A stretch of 22,289 nucleotides of DNA from JBBIKU01 sp037445245 (GCA_037445245.1 JBBIKU010000017.1:1-22289), one strand, 5' to 3'; shown: positions 14,353-21,808, numbered from the stretch's first letter. Translations and numbers: made by a program. Notes: a model not told the origin generated them from the sequence alone.

Positions 14353-15298
14353 GATCCCGTTCCTGGTTGTACTTCTCCGGTTCTTCGAACAACATCTGCT
14401 GCCCGCTTGTCCCCAACTTAATCGTTGCAGGTGGGACGTTGGGGGTATCGCCGTTCGGGTCGTACACCGGACGCTGCATGGGTCGAATACGGAGGGCGCC
14501 TTGTTCTCCCATGCGAATACGTTCGAGGGCGATCTTTATATAATCTTCCACGATCTCGGCGCCGAGAGCTTTTCGTTGATGTATCAGCGCTGCAACAGCA
14601 GTTGTGCCAACGCCGATGAAAGGATCGAAAACCCAATCCCCTGCGTTCGTCATCGATAGGACGAGCCTCTCGATCAACTCGACCGGAAATTGACAGGGAT
14701 GCATTGTTTTTTCAACGTGATTTGCCTTTACGTTGGGGATTGTCCAAATATCTGTCGGGTTCTTTCCCAAAGGGTTTCCTGAATACATCCCTTTCTTGGG
14801 TCCCTTGAAATGTTTCTTGTTGGGGTATTTTTGCGGAACGCGAACCGCATCCAGATTGAATGTGTAATCCTCGCTTTTCGTAAACCACAAGATGACTTCG
14901 TATCTGCCTGAGAAGCGCTTGCTGGCGTGAAGCCCATGTTCAAAGTGCCACACGATTCGATTGCGAAGTTTCAATCCCAGATTTGAAAAAATCGGGTACA
15001 AGACCAGATCCAAAGGAATGATTTCCCCGTTCTTCACATAGTTGCCGACTTGCCAGCAGATGCTTCCATCGTTTCGCAGCACACGGTAACACTCGCGAAT
15101 TACGGATTCTTGCTGATCTAAATAGGTTTGAAGATCTATTCGCGTTTCATACGGTTTGCCAAGATTGTATGGCGGTGATGTTACAACCAGTTTGACCAGC
15201 TCATCCGGTAATGTATTCAGAAGGTCGAGTGTATCGCCGTGATACAAAACCAGATCGGATTTGGCGTCGAATTGGTTTGTAATGCGAAGGTTTTCCAT
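14336..15298 (-). CDS. Beta-class DNA methyltransferase, N4-cytosine type (modification partner)
   Basis: The 320-residue product has the catalytic motif TSPPYN (40-45) ahead of the AdoMet-binding motif FDPFIGVGTT (224-233), which defines the beta class. TSPPY is the version typical of N4-cytosine enzymes. The middle part (HASKRFSGRYEVILWFTK, DIWTIPNVKANHVEKTMHP) holds the usual beta-class conserved blocks. It would protect the sites cut by the overlapping endonuclease gene; M.BglII is also an N4-cytosine methyltransferase, which fits. The ATG start has no strong Shine-Dalgarno. A candidate extended -10 lies about 50 bp upstream, so the pair may be expressed separately from gat. GC is lower than the neighbours (29 of 60 at 14821-14880). 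N6-adenine specificity cannot be excluded. Confidence 0.93.
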   Translation of the reverse strand: MENLRITNQFDAKSDLVLYHGDTLDLLNTLPDELVKLVVTSPPYNLGKPYETRIDLQTYLDQQESVIRECYRVLRNDGSICWQVGNYVKNGEIIPLDLVLYPIFSNLGLKLRNRIVWHFEHGLHASKRFSGRYEVILWFTKSEDYTFNLDAVRVPQKYPNKKHFKGPKKGMYSGNPLGKNPTDIWTIPNVKANHVEKTMHPCQFPVELIERLVLSMTNAGDWVFDPFIGVGTTAVAALIHQRKALGAEIVEDYIKIALERIRMGEQGALRIRPMQRPVYDPNGDTPNVPPATIKLGTSGQQMLFEEPEKYNQERDHENSL

Positions 15299-15346
15299 GG
15301 CGTTGCTTCAATCCGGTGAACAGGTGGTGCGAAAGGGTGCACCCTA

Positions 15347-15355
15347 ATTTTAGCA
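15347..15355 (-). promoter_or_regulatory. Candidate extended -10 promoter of the restriction-modification pair
   Basis: On the minus strand TGCTAAAAT is a TGn-extended -10 (TAAAAT) about 50 bp before the methyltransferase ATG, in the 113-bp gap behind the CAP-protein gene. No good -35 was seen at normal spacing. No controller-protein gene is present. Confidence 0.4.
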
Positions 15356-15411
15356 GGAAATTGGATTGCCAAAGGGAACAACCGACTTGGGGGAGCAGCG
15401 GCTGAACGGGC

Positions 15412-16131
15412 TTAATCGGGACACCCAAATACGGCGGTGGTATAGCCGCCAAAGCGGCTGTTGGAATTGAACAGGTATGCCGCACCGATGTGACAGAAAT
15501 CGGGATGCATCAGGACGGCGCGGTGACTGCTGCTGCGCATCCAGGCTAGCAAGGCTGCCGCCGGGTCGTTGTGGTGCTCCTTGCCGCCGTAGATGTTCTC
15601 GCCGGCAATGGAGAAGGTGTAATCCTCGGCGGGGATACGGGCGAAGGGTGAAGTCCCGTCCGAACCGGTATGACTGAAGAAACGGTTGCATGCCATGTCG
15701 GTGGTATGGCGGCGAGCCACCGAGACCAGGCGCGGCTCAACTTCGAGCGGCGTCAAATCGCGGTCCGTGCGTTCGGCGTTGATCAGGGCAACCAGTTCGA
15801 TCTCGAACTCTGCCTGGGGTACGGCAGTGCAGTCTTCCGGGATGCGCCACTCCTGCACCGTGAAGACCCTGGCAGTGGGGGTGGCAAGAACCGGCGCAGG
15901 TGTCGTCGTGTTTCCATTGATTGTGGGAGATAGCATAGGCATTTGGGTACTCAGGAGCGCTTCCTGGTCGCCTATGGAAAAATCTGATTCATACGCGGGT
16001 ATGGTTACCTGGTTGGTTGGTGAGTTGGCTTCGGTAATGAATCCGCCATCGACGGACACAGGCGTGCAGCCGGAAAAGATGATCAGGCAAAGCGAGGCAA
16101 CGATGATGATACGTGATGCGTGAATCGACAT
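15412..16131 (-). CDS. CAP-domain (SCP/PR1-like) lipoprotein
   Basis: The product has 239 residues. An N-terminal hydrophobic stretch (IIIVASLCLIIFSGC) ends at C22 in a near-lipobox, so it is probably anchored outside the membrane. A Thr/Pro-containing linker runs to about residue 95. The C-terminal CAP domain shows its conserved pieces in order: LINAERTDRDLTPL, ARRHTTDMA, FFSHTGSDG, IAGENIYGG, WMRSSSHRAVLMHP and CHIGAAY. The histidines in HTTDMA and SSSHR are the usual CAP cavity residues. Bacterial CAP proteins are of mostly unknown function. It begins 31 bp after gatA, without a clear Shine-Dalgarno, so it may be read on the gat transcript although its function appears unrelated. Confidence 0.9.
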   Translation of the reverse strand: MSIHASRIIIVASLCLIIFSGCTPVSVDGGFITEANSPTNQVTIPAYESDFSIGDQEALLSTQMPMLSPTINGNTTTPAPVLATPTARVFTVQEWRIPEDCTAVPQAEFEIELVALINAERTDRDLTPLEVEPRLVSVARRHTTDMACNRFFSHTGSDGTSPFARIPAEDYTFSIAGENIYGGKEHHNDPAAALLAWMRSSSHRAVLMHPDFCHIGAAYLFNSNSRFGGYTTAVFGCPD

Positions 16132-16162
16132 GATTTACAAGCAGAGAATGAGATGGAGAGAC

Positions 16163-17758
16163 TTACAGGTTTTCCAAAACCCGCGGGCGACCGAGCCGCC
16201 ACTCGTCCTGTTGGGTGGCAACTTCGTAGGCGCGGGCGATGCGAAGCAGCCGGGCTTCGCTGTAATCTGCGCCCAGCAATTGGATACCGATCGGCAAGCC
16301 GCCGCTATCCAAACCGGCGGGCAATGAAATACCCGGAATACCGGCGTGGTTGGCCGGGACGGTCAACTGGTCAGCGTACTGCATCAGCACCGAGTCGCCG
16401 TAAACCGCCCCAAGCGGGAAAGCGGTGGTGGGGGTGGTGGGGGTGAGCAGGGCGTCCAGGCGGTAGCTGCCCTGAGGGTCAAAGACGCGCTCGAAATCGC
16501 CACGGATCAGGGTGCGCGCCCGTAAGGCGCGCTGGTAGTAACGAGCGCTGTACTGACTGGCGCTGACGTACATCCCCATCAGGATGCGCAGCTTGGGTTG
16601 CAAGCCGAAGCCCTCGGCGCGCGTCTTGCGGTACATCTGGCGCAAATCGGAGACGACCTGCGAAGTACGGTAACCGTATTTGACTCCGTCGTAGCGGTGC
16701 AGATTTGAGGCGGATTCAACGCGGCTGATGACGAAATAGACCGGGATGCCGTAACGGGTGTTGGGCATGGGGACGTCTTCCACGATCTCAGCCCCCATCT
16801 CCGCCAGTCTTTGGGCGGCATGCCGCACGCTAGTTTCGATTTCCGCCGGCAGCGGTTGCTGAACATATTCACCGCTTTGTGGGTCGGGGTAGGTGATGCG
16901 AAAATAATCGGGTGACAAGCCGATGCGCATGCCGCGCGCGCCATGTTCCAGTTCGGTGAGGAAATCGGGCGCCGGCAGGTTGGCGGTAGTGCTGTCACGC
17001 CGATCGACGCCGGCGATGGTTTGTAGCATGAGGGCGGCGTCGCGCACACTACGGGCGATTGGTCCGGGGCAATCGAGTGAAGAGCCGAAGGCGATCAGCC
17101 CGTAGCGCGAGACCCGTCCATAGGTGGGTTTAAGCCCGACTACGCCACAAAAAGCAGCCGGTTGGCGCACCGAGCCGGCGGTGTCGGTGCCCAGGGAGAG
17201 CGGGGCTTCGCCAGCCGCCACCGAGGCGGCGCTGCCGCCGGAGGAGCCGCCGGGAACGCGCTGGGGATGCCATGGATTGCGCGGGCAGGGCTGGAAGGCG
17301 GTGGATTCGTTGGAAGATCCGTAGGTGAATTCATCTAGGTTGACTTTACCCAGTATGACGGCGCCGGCAGCTTCCAGGCGCGCTACCGGGGTGGCGGTGT
17401 AGGGAGCGATGAAGTTCGCCAACATGCGTGAGGCAGCGGTGGAGGGCGTCCCCTGCACGCAGTAGATGTCCTTGATGGTGACCGGAACCCCTGCCAGCGG
17501 CGCCGGGTCTTCACCGGCAGCTAGACGACGATCGACCGCCTCAGCCTGGGCACGGGCGCGCTCGGGGGTGAGGGTGATGAAGGCGTGCACCTTGACATCG
17601 TCATCGGGGGCGGTTTGGCTGCCACCGTTCAGCGTGCCGGGACGTCCGTCGATGGCAGCGATGCGTGCCAGGCAAGATTCGAGAATCTCGACCGCGGATA
17701 CCTGACGGCGACGCAACCGATCGACCAATTCGTGGGCGTTGTAATCGCAAAGCTGCAT
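16163..17758 (-). CDS. gatA: Aspartyl/glutamyl-tRNA(Asn/Gln) amidotransferase subunit A
   Basis: The product has 531 residues. It is the amidase-signature subunit that releases ammonia from glutamine for GatB. The Ser-cisSer-Lys triad is present: K96 in VTIKDIYC, S172 in GGSSGGSAAS and S196 in GTDTAGSVRQPA. Other GatA features include AAGAVILGKVNLDEFTYGSSNE and DALLTPTTPTTAF. The usual length is about 480-490. The extra residues include an insertion at about 38-56 (DGRPGTLNGGSQT then acidic residues) between the first helices and the expected VHAFITLTPE. The ATG is 3 bp after the gatC stop, so the two are tightly coupled. Confidence 0.97.
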   Translation of the reverse strand: MQLCDYNAHELVDRLRRRQVSAVEILESCLARIAAIDGRPGTLNGGSQTAPDDDVKVHAFITLTPERARAQAEAVDRRLAAGEDPAPLAGVPVTIKDIYCVQGTPSTAASRMLANFIAPYTATPVARLEAAGAVILGKVNLDEFTYGSSNESTAFQPCPRNPWHPQRVPGGSSGGSAASVAAGEAPLSLGTDTAGSVRQPAAFCGVVGLKPTYGRVSRYGLIAFGSSLDCPGPIARSVRDAALMLQTIAGVDRRDSTTANLPAPDFLTELEHGARGMRIGLSPDYFRITYPDPQSGEYVQQPLPAEIETSVRHAAQRLAEMGAEIVEDVPMPNTRYGIPVYFVISRVESASNLHRYDGVKYGYRTSQVVSDLRQMYRKTRAEGFGLQPKLRILMGMYVSASQYSARYYQRALRARTLIRGDFERVFDPQGSYRLDALLTPTTPTTAFPLGAVYGDSVLMQYADQLTVPANHAGIPGISLPAGLDSGGLPIGIQLLGADYSEARLLRIARAYEVATQQDEWRLGRPRVLENL

Positions 17759-17761
17759 GGG

Positions 17762-18082
17762 CTATTCGAGATCGGCGTGAGGGATATCCGGCACGACGAT
17801 GTAGCTGTTCTCAACCTGCGGCGCCTGCGCCATGATCTCCTGTGGGTTATCGCCAGGCTGCAACTGGTCGGGGCGCGGCGGCTGGCTGGTCTGCTCGGTG
17901 TAGGGCACGCCGTGGGTGGTGAGCGGGATTTCATCATCGAGCGGAATGGCTTCCAACTCGCGGATGGCATCCAACTGAAGGTTGAGCTGGTTGTGCAGGT
18001 AGTCCGCTTCTTTGGCGTCCATTTCGAGCGCTGCCAGCAAAACCAGGTGGTTGAAGGTTTGGGGGCTGATCGTATCTGCCAT
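17762..18082 (-). CDS. gatC: Aspartyl/glutamyl-tRNA(Asn/Gln) amidotransferase subunit C
   Basis: The product is 106 residues. The GatC pattern is visible: an N-terminal helix (ISPQTFNHLVLLAALEM), a second helix with LHNQLNLQLDAIRELEAIPLDD, and a proline-rich wrapping tail ending in NSYIVVPDIPHA. GatC is a non-catalytic chaperone-like subunit that wraps the GatA-GatB interface. It lies 3 bp upstream of gatA and begins 1 bp after the stop of the short membrane-protein gene, so it sits in a tightly packed operon. Confidence 0.93.
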   Translation of the reverse strand: MADTISPQTFNHLVLLAALEMDAKEADYLHNQLNLQLDAIRELEAIPLDDEIPLTTHGVPYTEQTSQPPRPDQLQPGDNPQEIMAQAPQVENSYIVVPDIPHADLE

Positions 18083-18083
18083 A

Positions 18084-18542
18084 TTAGGGGCTGCCTGCTT
18101 CTGCGGTTTGCGTCAATGCAATACTCTCAGTTTCGGTAAGATCCGGGGTAGGTGGAACTGGCGTTCTTGTCCGGGTCGGTTTAGGCGTATTGGTTATGGT
18201 CGCTGTGTTGGTAATGGTGGGCGTGTTGGTTGGGGTTGAAGTCGGGGTGGGGGTATGGGTGAAGGTCGGGAGGCGAAAACCGGTCGCGGTGGGCAGCAGG
18301 GTCGAGGTCGGACGCAGGGTGGCAAACAACCCCGGTTGTTGGGGCGTGTGCGTCCAGGTCGGGGGTAAGCTGCGCAAAGTTGGGGTGGCGCTGGGGATCA
18401 TCAGGGTCGGCGGCAGGGTTGACGGGGGGAAAGGGTTGATGGTGGAAAATGGATCAACGAAAATTTGCAGGAAGATGATGCCCATGAAGAGCAACGCCAA
18501 CAGGGTCATAATGGCAAGAATATCCCAAAGTGTAAGTTTCAT
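18084..18542 (-). CDS. Short membrane-anchored protein with Thr/Pro-rich tail
   Basis: The product is 152 residues and is not a recognised family. The N-terminus MKLTLWDILAIMTLLALLFMG is one membrane helix (about 5-28). The rest is low complexity, rich in Thr and Pro (TPTPTSTPTNTPTITNT), and ends in an ETESIALTQTAEAG stretch, a style common in extracellular linkers of Anaerolineae-like proteins. It is probably anchored with the tail outside and could be O-glycosylated. The start is supported by AGGAGGG about 8 bp upstream, which favours ATG 18542 over the longer open frame. It leads the gat operon and overlaps nothing, with 1 bp to gatC. Confidence 0.8.
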   Translation of the reverse strand: MKLTLWDILAIMTLLALLFMGIIFLQIFVDPFSTINPFPPSTLPPTLMIPSATPTLRSLPPTWTHTPQQPGLFATLRPTSTLLPTATGFRLPTFTHTPTPTSTPTNTPTITNTATITNTPKPTRTRTPVPPTPDLTETESIALTQTAEAGSP

Positions 18543-18612
18543 CGGGCTTCCCTCCTGGCTGCGTCGCAACAACTATCGGGTAAACCTGAATTAATGGCAG
18601 CTTATCTCTGTC

Positions 18613-18640
18613 AGTATAGCTGACTTTTACCAACTGTCAA
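18613..18640 (-). promoter_or_regulatory. Near-consensus sigma70-type promoter of the gat-containing operon
   Basis: On the minus strand, TTGACA (18635-18640) and TATACT (18613-18618) are separated by 16 bp. The ATG of the first gene is about 70 bp downstream. The -10 overlaps a small dyad, GTCAG (18610-18614) and CTGAC (18620-18624), that might bind a regulator. The remaining gap (18573-18842) holds no gene. No convincing plus-strand promoter for the Roadblock operon was found; TAGAAT at 18707 is the best -10-like match. Confidence 0.65.
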
Positions 18641-18842
18641 GCACAACCCCTACTTTACAAAGACCTTGCAATAACCGGTAGCCGTAGAAATTTTGTTAAA
18701 GTCTATTAGAATCACCATAAGCAGCGAAACCTGATTGCACGCTGATACCTCAATTTCATCGACGCTCACCGATCTCTGCCAGTTCTAATCCGATCATCGC
18801 CGGCACTGCTGTTAACTCAATGCCTGCCCAAAAATTAAAACG

Positions 18843-19376
18843 ATGTTCTTGATCGAAGAATTAAGATTTGTGTCTGTGAGGCAGCGGTTGGAACCTGTTA
18901 ACACCATCTTGCAACAATTGTGTACTGACTTGAACGCCAGAGCAGCCTTGCTCAGCGATATCTACGGTCGGGTTTACGCTAAATGCGGAGAGCTGGGCGA
19001 CATGCCGGAGGAGACGCTCTCGGCATTGATGAGCGGCGGTTTTGCGACGCTGATGGAAGCTGGTCGCACGATTGATGACGATGCGGGGGCGGTTTACCTG
19101 GCGTATCGCGAGGGGAAGCACCGCAACCTTTATTCAATCAACGTGGGTGCCCAATACCTGGTGATGGTGATCATCGAGCGGGGGGCGTATACCGATCGGC
19201 TGGGGGCAGTCTGGTTCTATGCCCGCCAAGCCGCACTGGATCTAAGCCGGGTGGTGGATGCTCAATTACCGGCTGAGGCAAAAGCTCTACCGGGCAAGAG
19301 CACTGCGGATGATTTTAACAACGCCTATGATAGTCTGTTCTACTCGGATGATGACAAACAGGAAAATGAGCCATGA
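18843..19376 (+). CDS. Roadblock/LC7-like domain protein 1
   Basis: The product has 177 residues. The central part (about 20-135) has the Roadblock layout: a helix (LEPVNTILQQLCTDLNA), a strand with AALLSDIYGRVYAKCGEL, a helix, then LYSINVGAQYLVMVIIE and a final long helix. Roadblock/LC7 domains dimerise and bind or regulate small GTPases. The acidic C-terminal tail (SDDDKQENEP) is probably unstructured. The ATG has no obvious Shine-Dalgarno upstream, so it may be translated from a leaderless or weakly initiated message. It is the first gene of the five-gene cassette and is followed by a 43-bp gap. Domain assignment is by pattern, so moderate. Confidence 0.75.
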   Translation: MFLIEELRFVSVRQRLEPVNTILQQLCTDLNARAALLSDIYGRVYAKCGELGDMPEETLSALMSGGFATLMEAGRTIDDDAGAVYLAYREGKHRNLYSINVGAQYLVMVIIERGAYTDRLGAVWFYARQAALDLSRVVDAQLPAEAKALPGKSTADDFNNAYDSLFYSDDDKQENEP

Positions 19377-19419
19377 ACCCATGCTGTTTTGCTAAATCTT
19401 CTTGGTCAAGGAGTGTATC

Positions 19420-19950
19420 ATGAGTAGTTCTATCTCCCCTCAGGGGCAGATCAATCTGCGATCGGGTGTGATTATGTATCCCTCCCATCAGAAAGCAATC
19501 GATCAACAACTGGACGAGTTGTTAGAGCGCACGCCGGCATATTTTTTAATGCTCAGCGACAGTGCCGGTCAGGTGGTGTCGGCGCGAGGAGAGCGCGCCA
19601 ACATAAATCTGGCTGCGCTGGGATCACTGGTTGCCGGCGATATGGCGGCAAGCCAGGAGATCGCCCGCCTTTCGGGCGCATATGAAGATTGTCAGTTGAT
19701 CCTGCGCGAAGGGAAAAAACTGACAACTTTCATCTGCGAAGCGGGTGATTCGTTGGTGCTGCTGGTGCAGGTCACTCCCGATGTTCCGCTGGGATGGGCG
19801 CGCATGGTGATTCGCGACGCCGCGGCGTCGATCGGCACCATCATCGCCACCCCTCCGGAAGAGGGTGAAATTACACCCCGTTTGGAAATTGAAAATATCA
19901 ACCTGGGTGATTTTATCGAGGGTGCACTGAACGAGTTGCGAAAGGGCTAG
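19420..19950 (+). CDS. Roadblock/LC7 domain protein 2
   Basis: The product is 176 residues. After an N-terminal extension (MSSSISPQGQINLRSG), the Roadblock pattern starts at KAIDQQLDELLERTPAYFLMLSDSAGQVVSARGE. LAALGSLVAGDMAASQEIAR, FICEAGDSLVLLVQV and a long helix (WARMVIRDAAASIGTII) follow. A short acidic tail ends in FIEGALNELRKG. AAGGAG at 19408-19413 lies six bases before ATG 19420, which decides this start over a TTG at 19402. It is 6 bp upstream of the GTPase gene, so the two are coupled. It is a likely partner or regulator of that GTPase. Confidence 0.88.
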   Translation: MSSSISPQGQINLRSGVIMYPSHQKAIDQQLDELLERTPAYFLMLSDSAGQVVSARGERANINLAALGSLVAGDMAASQEIARLSGAYEDCQLILREGKKLTTFICEAGDSLVLLVQVTPDVPLGWARMVIRDAAASIGTIIATPPEEGEITPRLEIENINLGDFIEGALNELRKG

Positions 19951-19956
19951 GCGATT

Positions 19957-20544
19957 ATGTATATAAACTGGCAGCTTAAACAATTAAACCTGAAAATTGT
20001 CTACACCGGTCCGGCTTTGAGCGGAAAAACAACCAATCTGGAGCAGATCCATGCTCAAATTGACCCCCAGCGGCGGGGCGATTTGATCTCGCTCAAGACC
20101 AACGAAGACCGCACGCTCTTCTTTGACTTTCTGCAACTGGAACTGGGCAAGATCTGCGGGCTGACTCCCAGCATTCAGCTCTATACCGTGCCGGGGCAGA
20201 CCTATTACGAAGCTACTCGCAAGCTGGTGCTGCGCGGTGCTGATGGCGTGGTGTTCGTTGCCGATTCTTCCCCCGATCGCATCGACGAAAACATCGAAGC
20301 ATGGAAGAACCAGTTCAGGCATATGGAATCGCTCGGAGTGGACCCTCAACGGATACCCCTCATTGTTCAATTGAACAAACAGGATTTGCCGAACGCGGTC
20401 ACGACAGATACCATGCGCCGCTCGCTCGATTTGAACGGCTCGCCCGTGATTGAAGCGGTTGCCATTAAAAGCCGCGGCGTGTTTGAGTCGCTCAAAACCA
20501 TTATCCATGCTGTGATCTTGAACGTGCAGCAGGAAATCACTTGA
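19957..20544 (+). CDS. MglA-like small Ras-superfamily GTPase
   Basis: The 195-residue product has the P-loop GPALSGKTT (18-26), a switch segment with TNEDRTLFFDF, G3 written as TVPGQ (77-81) instead of the DxxGQ of Ras, an NKQD G4 box (140-143) and the SRG ending region near AVAIKSRG. The TVPGQ motif and the YEATRKLVLRGADGVVFVADS run are characteristic of the MglA group of bacterial GTPases, which control cell polarity and motility in myxobacteria and are switched by Roadblock-type GTPase-activating partners. The function in this organism is inferred from the family. It is flanked by Roadblock genes on both sides. Confidence 0.95.
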   Translation: MYINWQLKQLNLKIVYTGPALSGKTTNLEQIHAQIDPQRRGDLISLKTNEDRTLFFDFLQLELGKICGLTPSIQLYTVPGQTYYEATRKLVLRGADGVVFVADSSPDRIDENIEAWKNQFRHMESLGVDPQRIPLIVQLNKQDLPNAVTTDTMRRSLDLNGSPVIEAVAIKSRGVFESLKTIIHAVILNVQQEIT

Positions 20545-20574
20545 TGCCAGGGCTTGAAAGGCGAGGAGGTGATC

Positions 20575-20943
20575 ATGACGAACTCCGCTGAAATATCGCG
20601 TTTGTTGCGGGAAATGAATCAAAAAGGTTCCTTTCAGGTTTCTGTGCTCACCGACCGAGAGGGTTTCCCGCTAGCGTGGGCGAGTGGAAACGGTGAGAAC
20701 CCCGAAACCCAGGCGGCGGTGGTGGCGTTGGCGCAAAAGACGGCGGGGCAGGTAAGTTCACATCTGGGGATGGCGGTAATGGACGAAATTTCGATGCGGG
20801 ATGAGAGCGGGTCGCACCTGGTTTGTCGACCTTTCACCATCAACGGTCGCGAGCTTATTCTGGCGGTGCTGATGGTGGACAAGCGCCGCCCTTATCGAAA
20901 ACTCACCAACCAGGCAGTTCGGGCGATCCAACAGGCGTGGTAA
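20575..20943 (+). CDS. Roadblock/LC7 domain protein 3
   Basis: The product has 122 residues, almost exactly one Roadblock domain: SAEISRLLREMNQKGSFQVSVLTDREGFPLAWASG, AAVVALAQKTAGQVSSHLG, ISMRDESGSHLVCRPF, RELILAVLMVDKRRPYR and a final helix. It is close in size to a minimal MglB-like protein and is the most typical of the three. GAGGAGGTGATC directly before ATG 20575 is a near-complete Shine-Dalgarno, which decides the start. It lies 30 bp after the GTPase gene and 31 bp before the next gene. It probably acts as a dimeric regulator or scaffold for the GTPase. Confidence 0.92.
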   Translation: MTNSAEISRLLREMNQKGSFQVSVLTDREGFPLAWASGNGENPETQAAVVALAQKTAGQVSSHLGMAVMDEISMRDESGSHLVCRPFTINGRELILAVLMVDKRRPYRKLTNQAVRAIQQAW

Positions 20944-20973
20944 ATCTCTTTAAGAAAAGAAGGCGGTTCAAGT

Positions 20974-21771
20974 ATGAAAGGCAATCTTGCGGATATGTCA
21001 GTGGCTGATCTGATCCAGCATTATTGCAGAGACCAGAAAAGCGCGTGTTTGATTGTGGAGAAAAGCCCCGGGTCGAAAGCTGAACTGTGGTTCGATTCCG
21101 GTGGCGTGGTACACGCCCGTTGGGGCAACCTGGCGGGCGAGGAGGCTGTTTATCAGGTGCTGGGATGGGAGAAGGGCGTTTTCTCACTGGATGCCGAGGC
21201 GGTTGCTCCCGAGCGGACGATCACCCGCAATCATTTGAGCTTGTTGTTGGAGGGGGCGCGTCGCCTGGATGAGAGCCGACAGGTAGAAATCCCGGAATTG
21301 AGCGATGAGCCAGTCGCCGCGGCGCCAGAGCAGACTGCCGAAGCTGATGCTGTCAAGCCGGCAAAGCTGCGAGGAATCGATCCAAGCCTGCTGGGTGTGC
21401 TCGCCGAGGCGGTCATCAGTTATGAAGCGCACAGCGCTTTGATGTTCATGATTCCGGGATGGACAGTCATGAACGTGGCGGAAAGATTGCAGAACATCTT
21501 CATTTCATTGGCTGTGTTGGGGTACGGACGGGTGAAAGCCGAGCGAATGGATGGTGCATCGACCCAGGTGACGCTGCAAACCAAATTCATCGCCGGCAGC
21601 CAGAGTAATTCCGAAGCGGATGATACGCCTTATTGCCAGGGTCTCAGCGATTATCTTCAATCTGCCTTTGCGATTGCCGCCGACAAGGAGCGCCGGAAGG
21701 TGCACGTGGTGGAAACCCAGTGCCGCGCCGTCGGTTTTGAGCGCTGCGTTTTCGACGTGCAGATTGGCTGA
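20974..21771 (+). CDS. DUF4388-V4R two-domain protein
   Basis: The product has 265 residues. The first 90 match DUF4388 (PATAN-type) in pattern: MKGNLADMSVADLIQHYCRD, an AELWFDSGGVVHARWGNLAGEEAVY segment and EKGVFSL. An Ala/Glu-rich linker (about 95-130) connects to a C-terminal domain that resembles V4R (4-vinyl reductase-like). Its signature is the Cys pattern C221, C250 and C258 in VETQCRAVGFERCVFDV. V4R domains usually bind small hydrophobic ligands. DUF4388 domains are common in bacterial signalling proteins. A sensor or adaptor role is thus inferred. It is the last gene of the cassette and ends before a short hairpin. Confidence 0.85.
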   Translation: MKGNLADMSVADLIQHYCRDQKSACLIVEKSPGSKAELWFDSGGVVHARWGNLAGEEAVYQVLGWEKGVFSLDAEAVAPERTITRNHLSLLLEGARRLDESRQVEIPELSDEPVAAAPEQTAEADAVKPAKLRGIDPSLLGVLAEAVISYEAHSALMFMIPGWTVMNVAERLQNIFISLAVLGYGRVKAERMDGASTQVTLQTKFIAGSQSNSEADDTPYCQGLSDYLQSAFAIAADKERRKVHVVETQCRAVGFERCVFDVQIG

Positions 21772-21780
21772 ATCGTTCTT

Positions 21781-21797
21781 TGCCCGCTGAGCGGGCA
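21781..21797. terminator. Short perfect hairpin between convergent genes
   Basis: TGCCCGC and GCGGGCA are inverted around a 3-nt loop (21788-21790). It lies 9 bp after the DUF4388-V4R stop and 11 bp from the stop of the convergent gene. No clear T-tract follows on either strand, so its role as a terminator is only suggested by position. Confidence 0.45.
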
Positions 21798-21808
21798 GCA
21801 GAGCGGCA

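Noticed and set aside
18180..18290. Repetitive GT-rich stretch as a possible repeat array
   Set aside because: It encodes the Thr/Pro-rich tail of the membrane protein; the units are irregular and follow codons, so it is low-complexity coding sequence.
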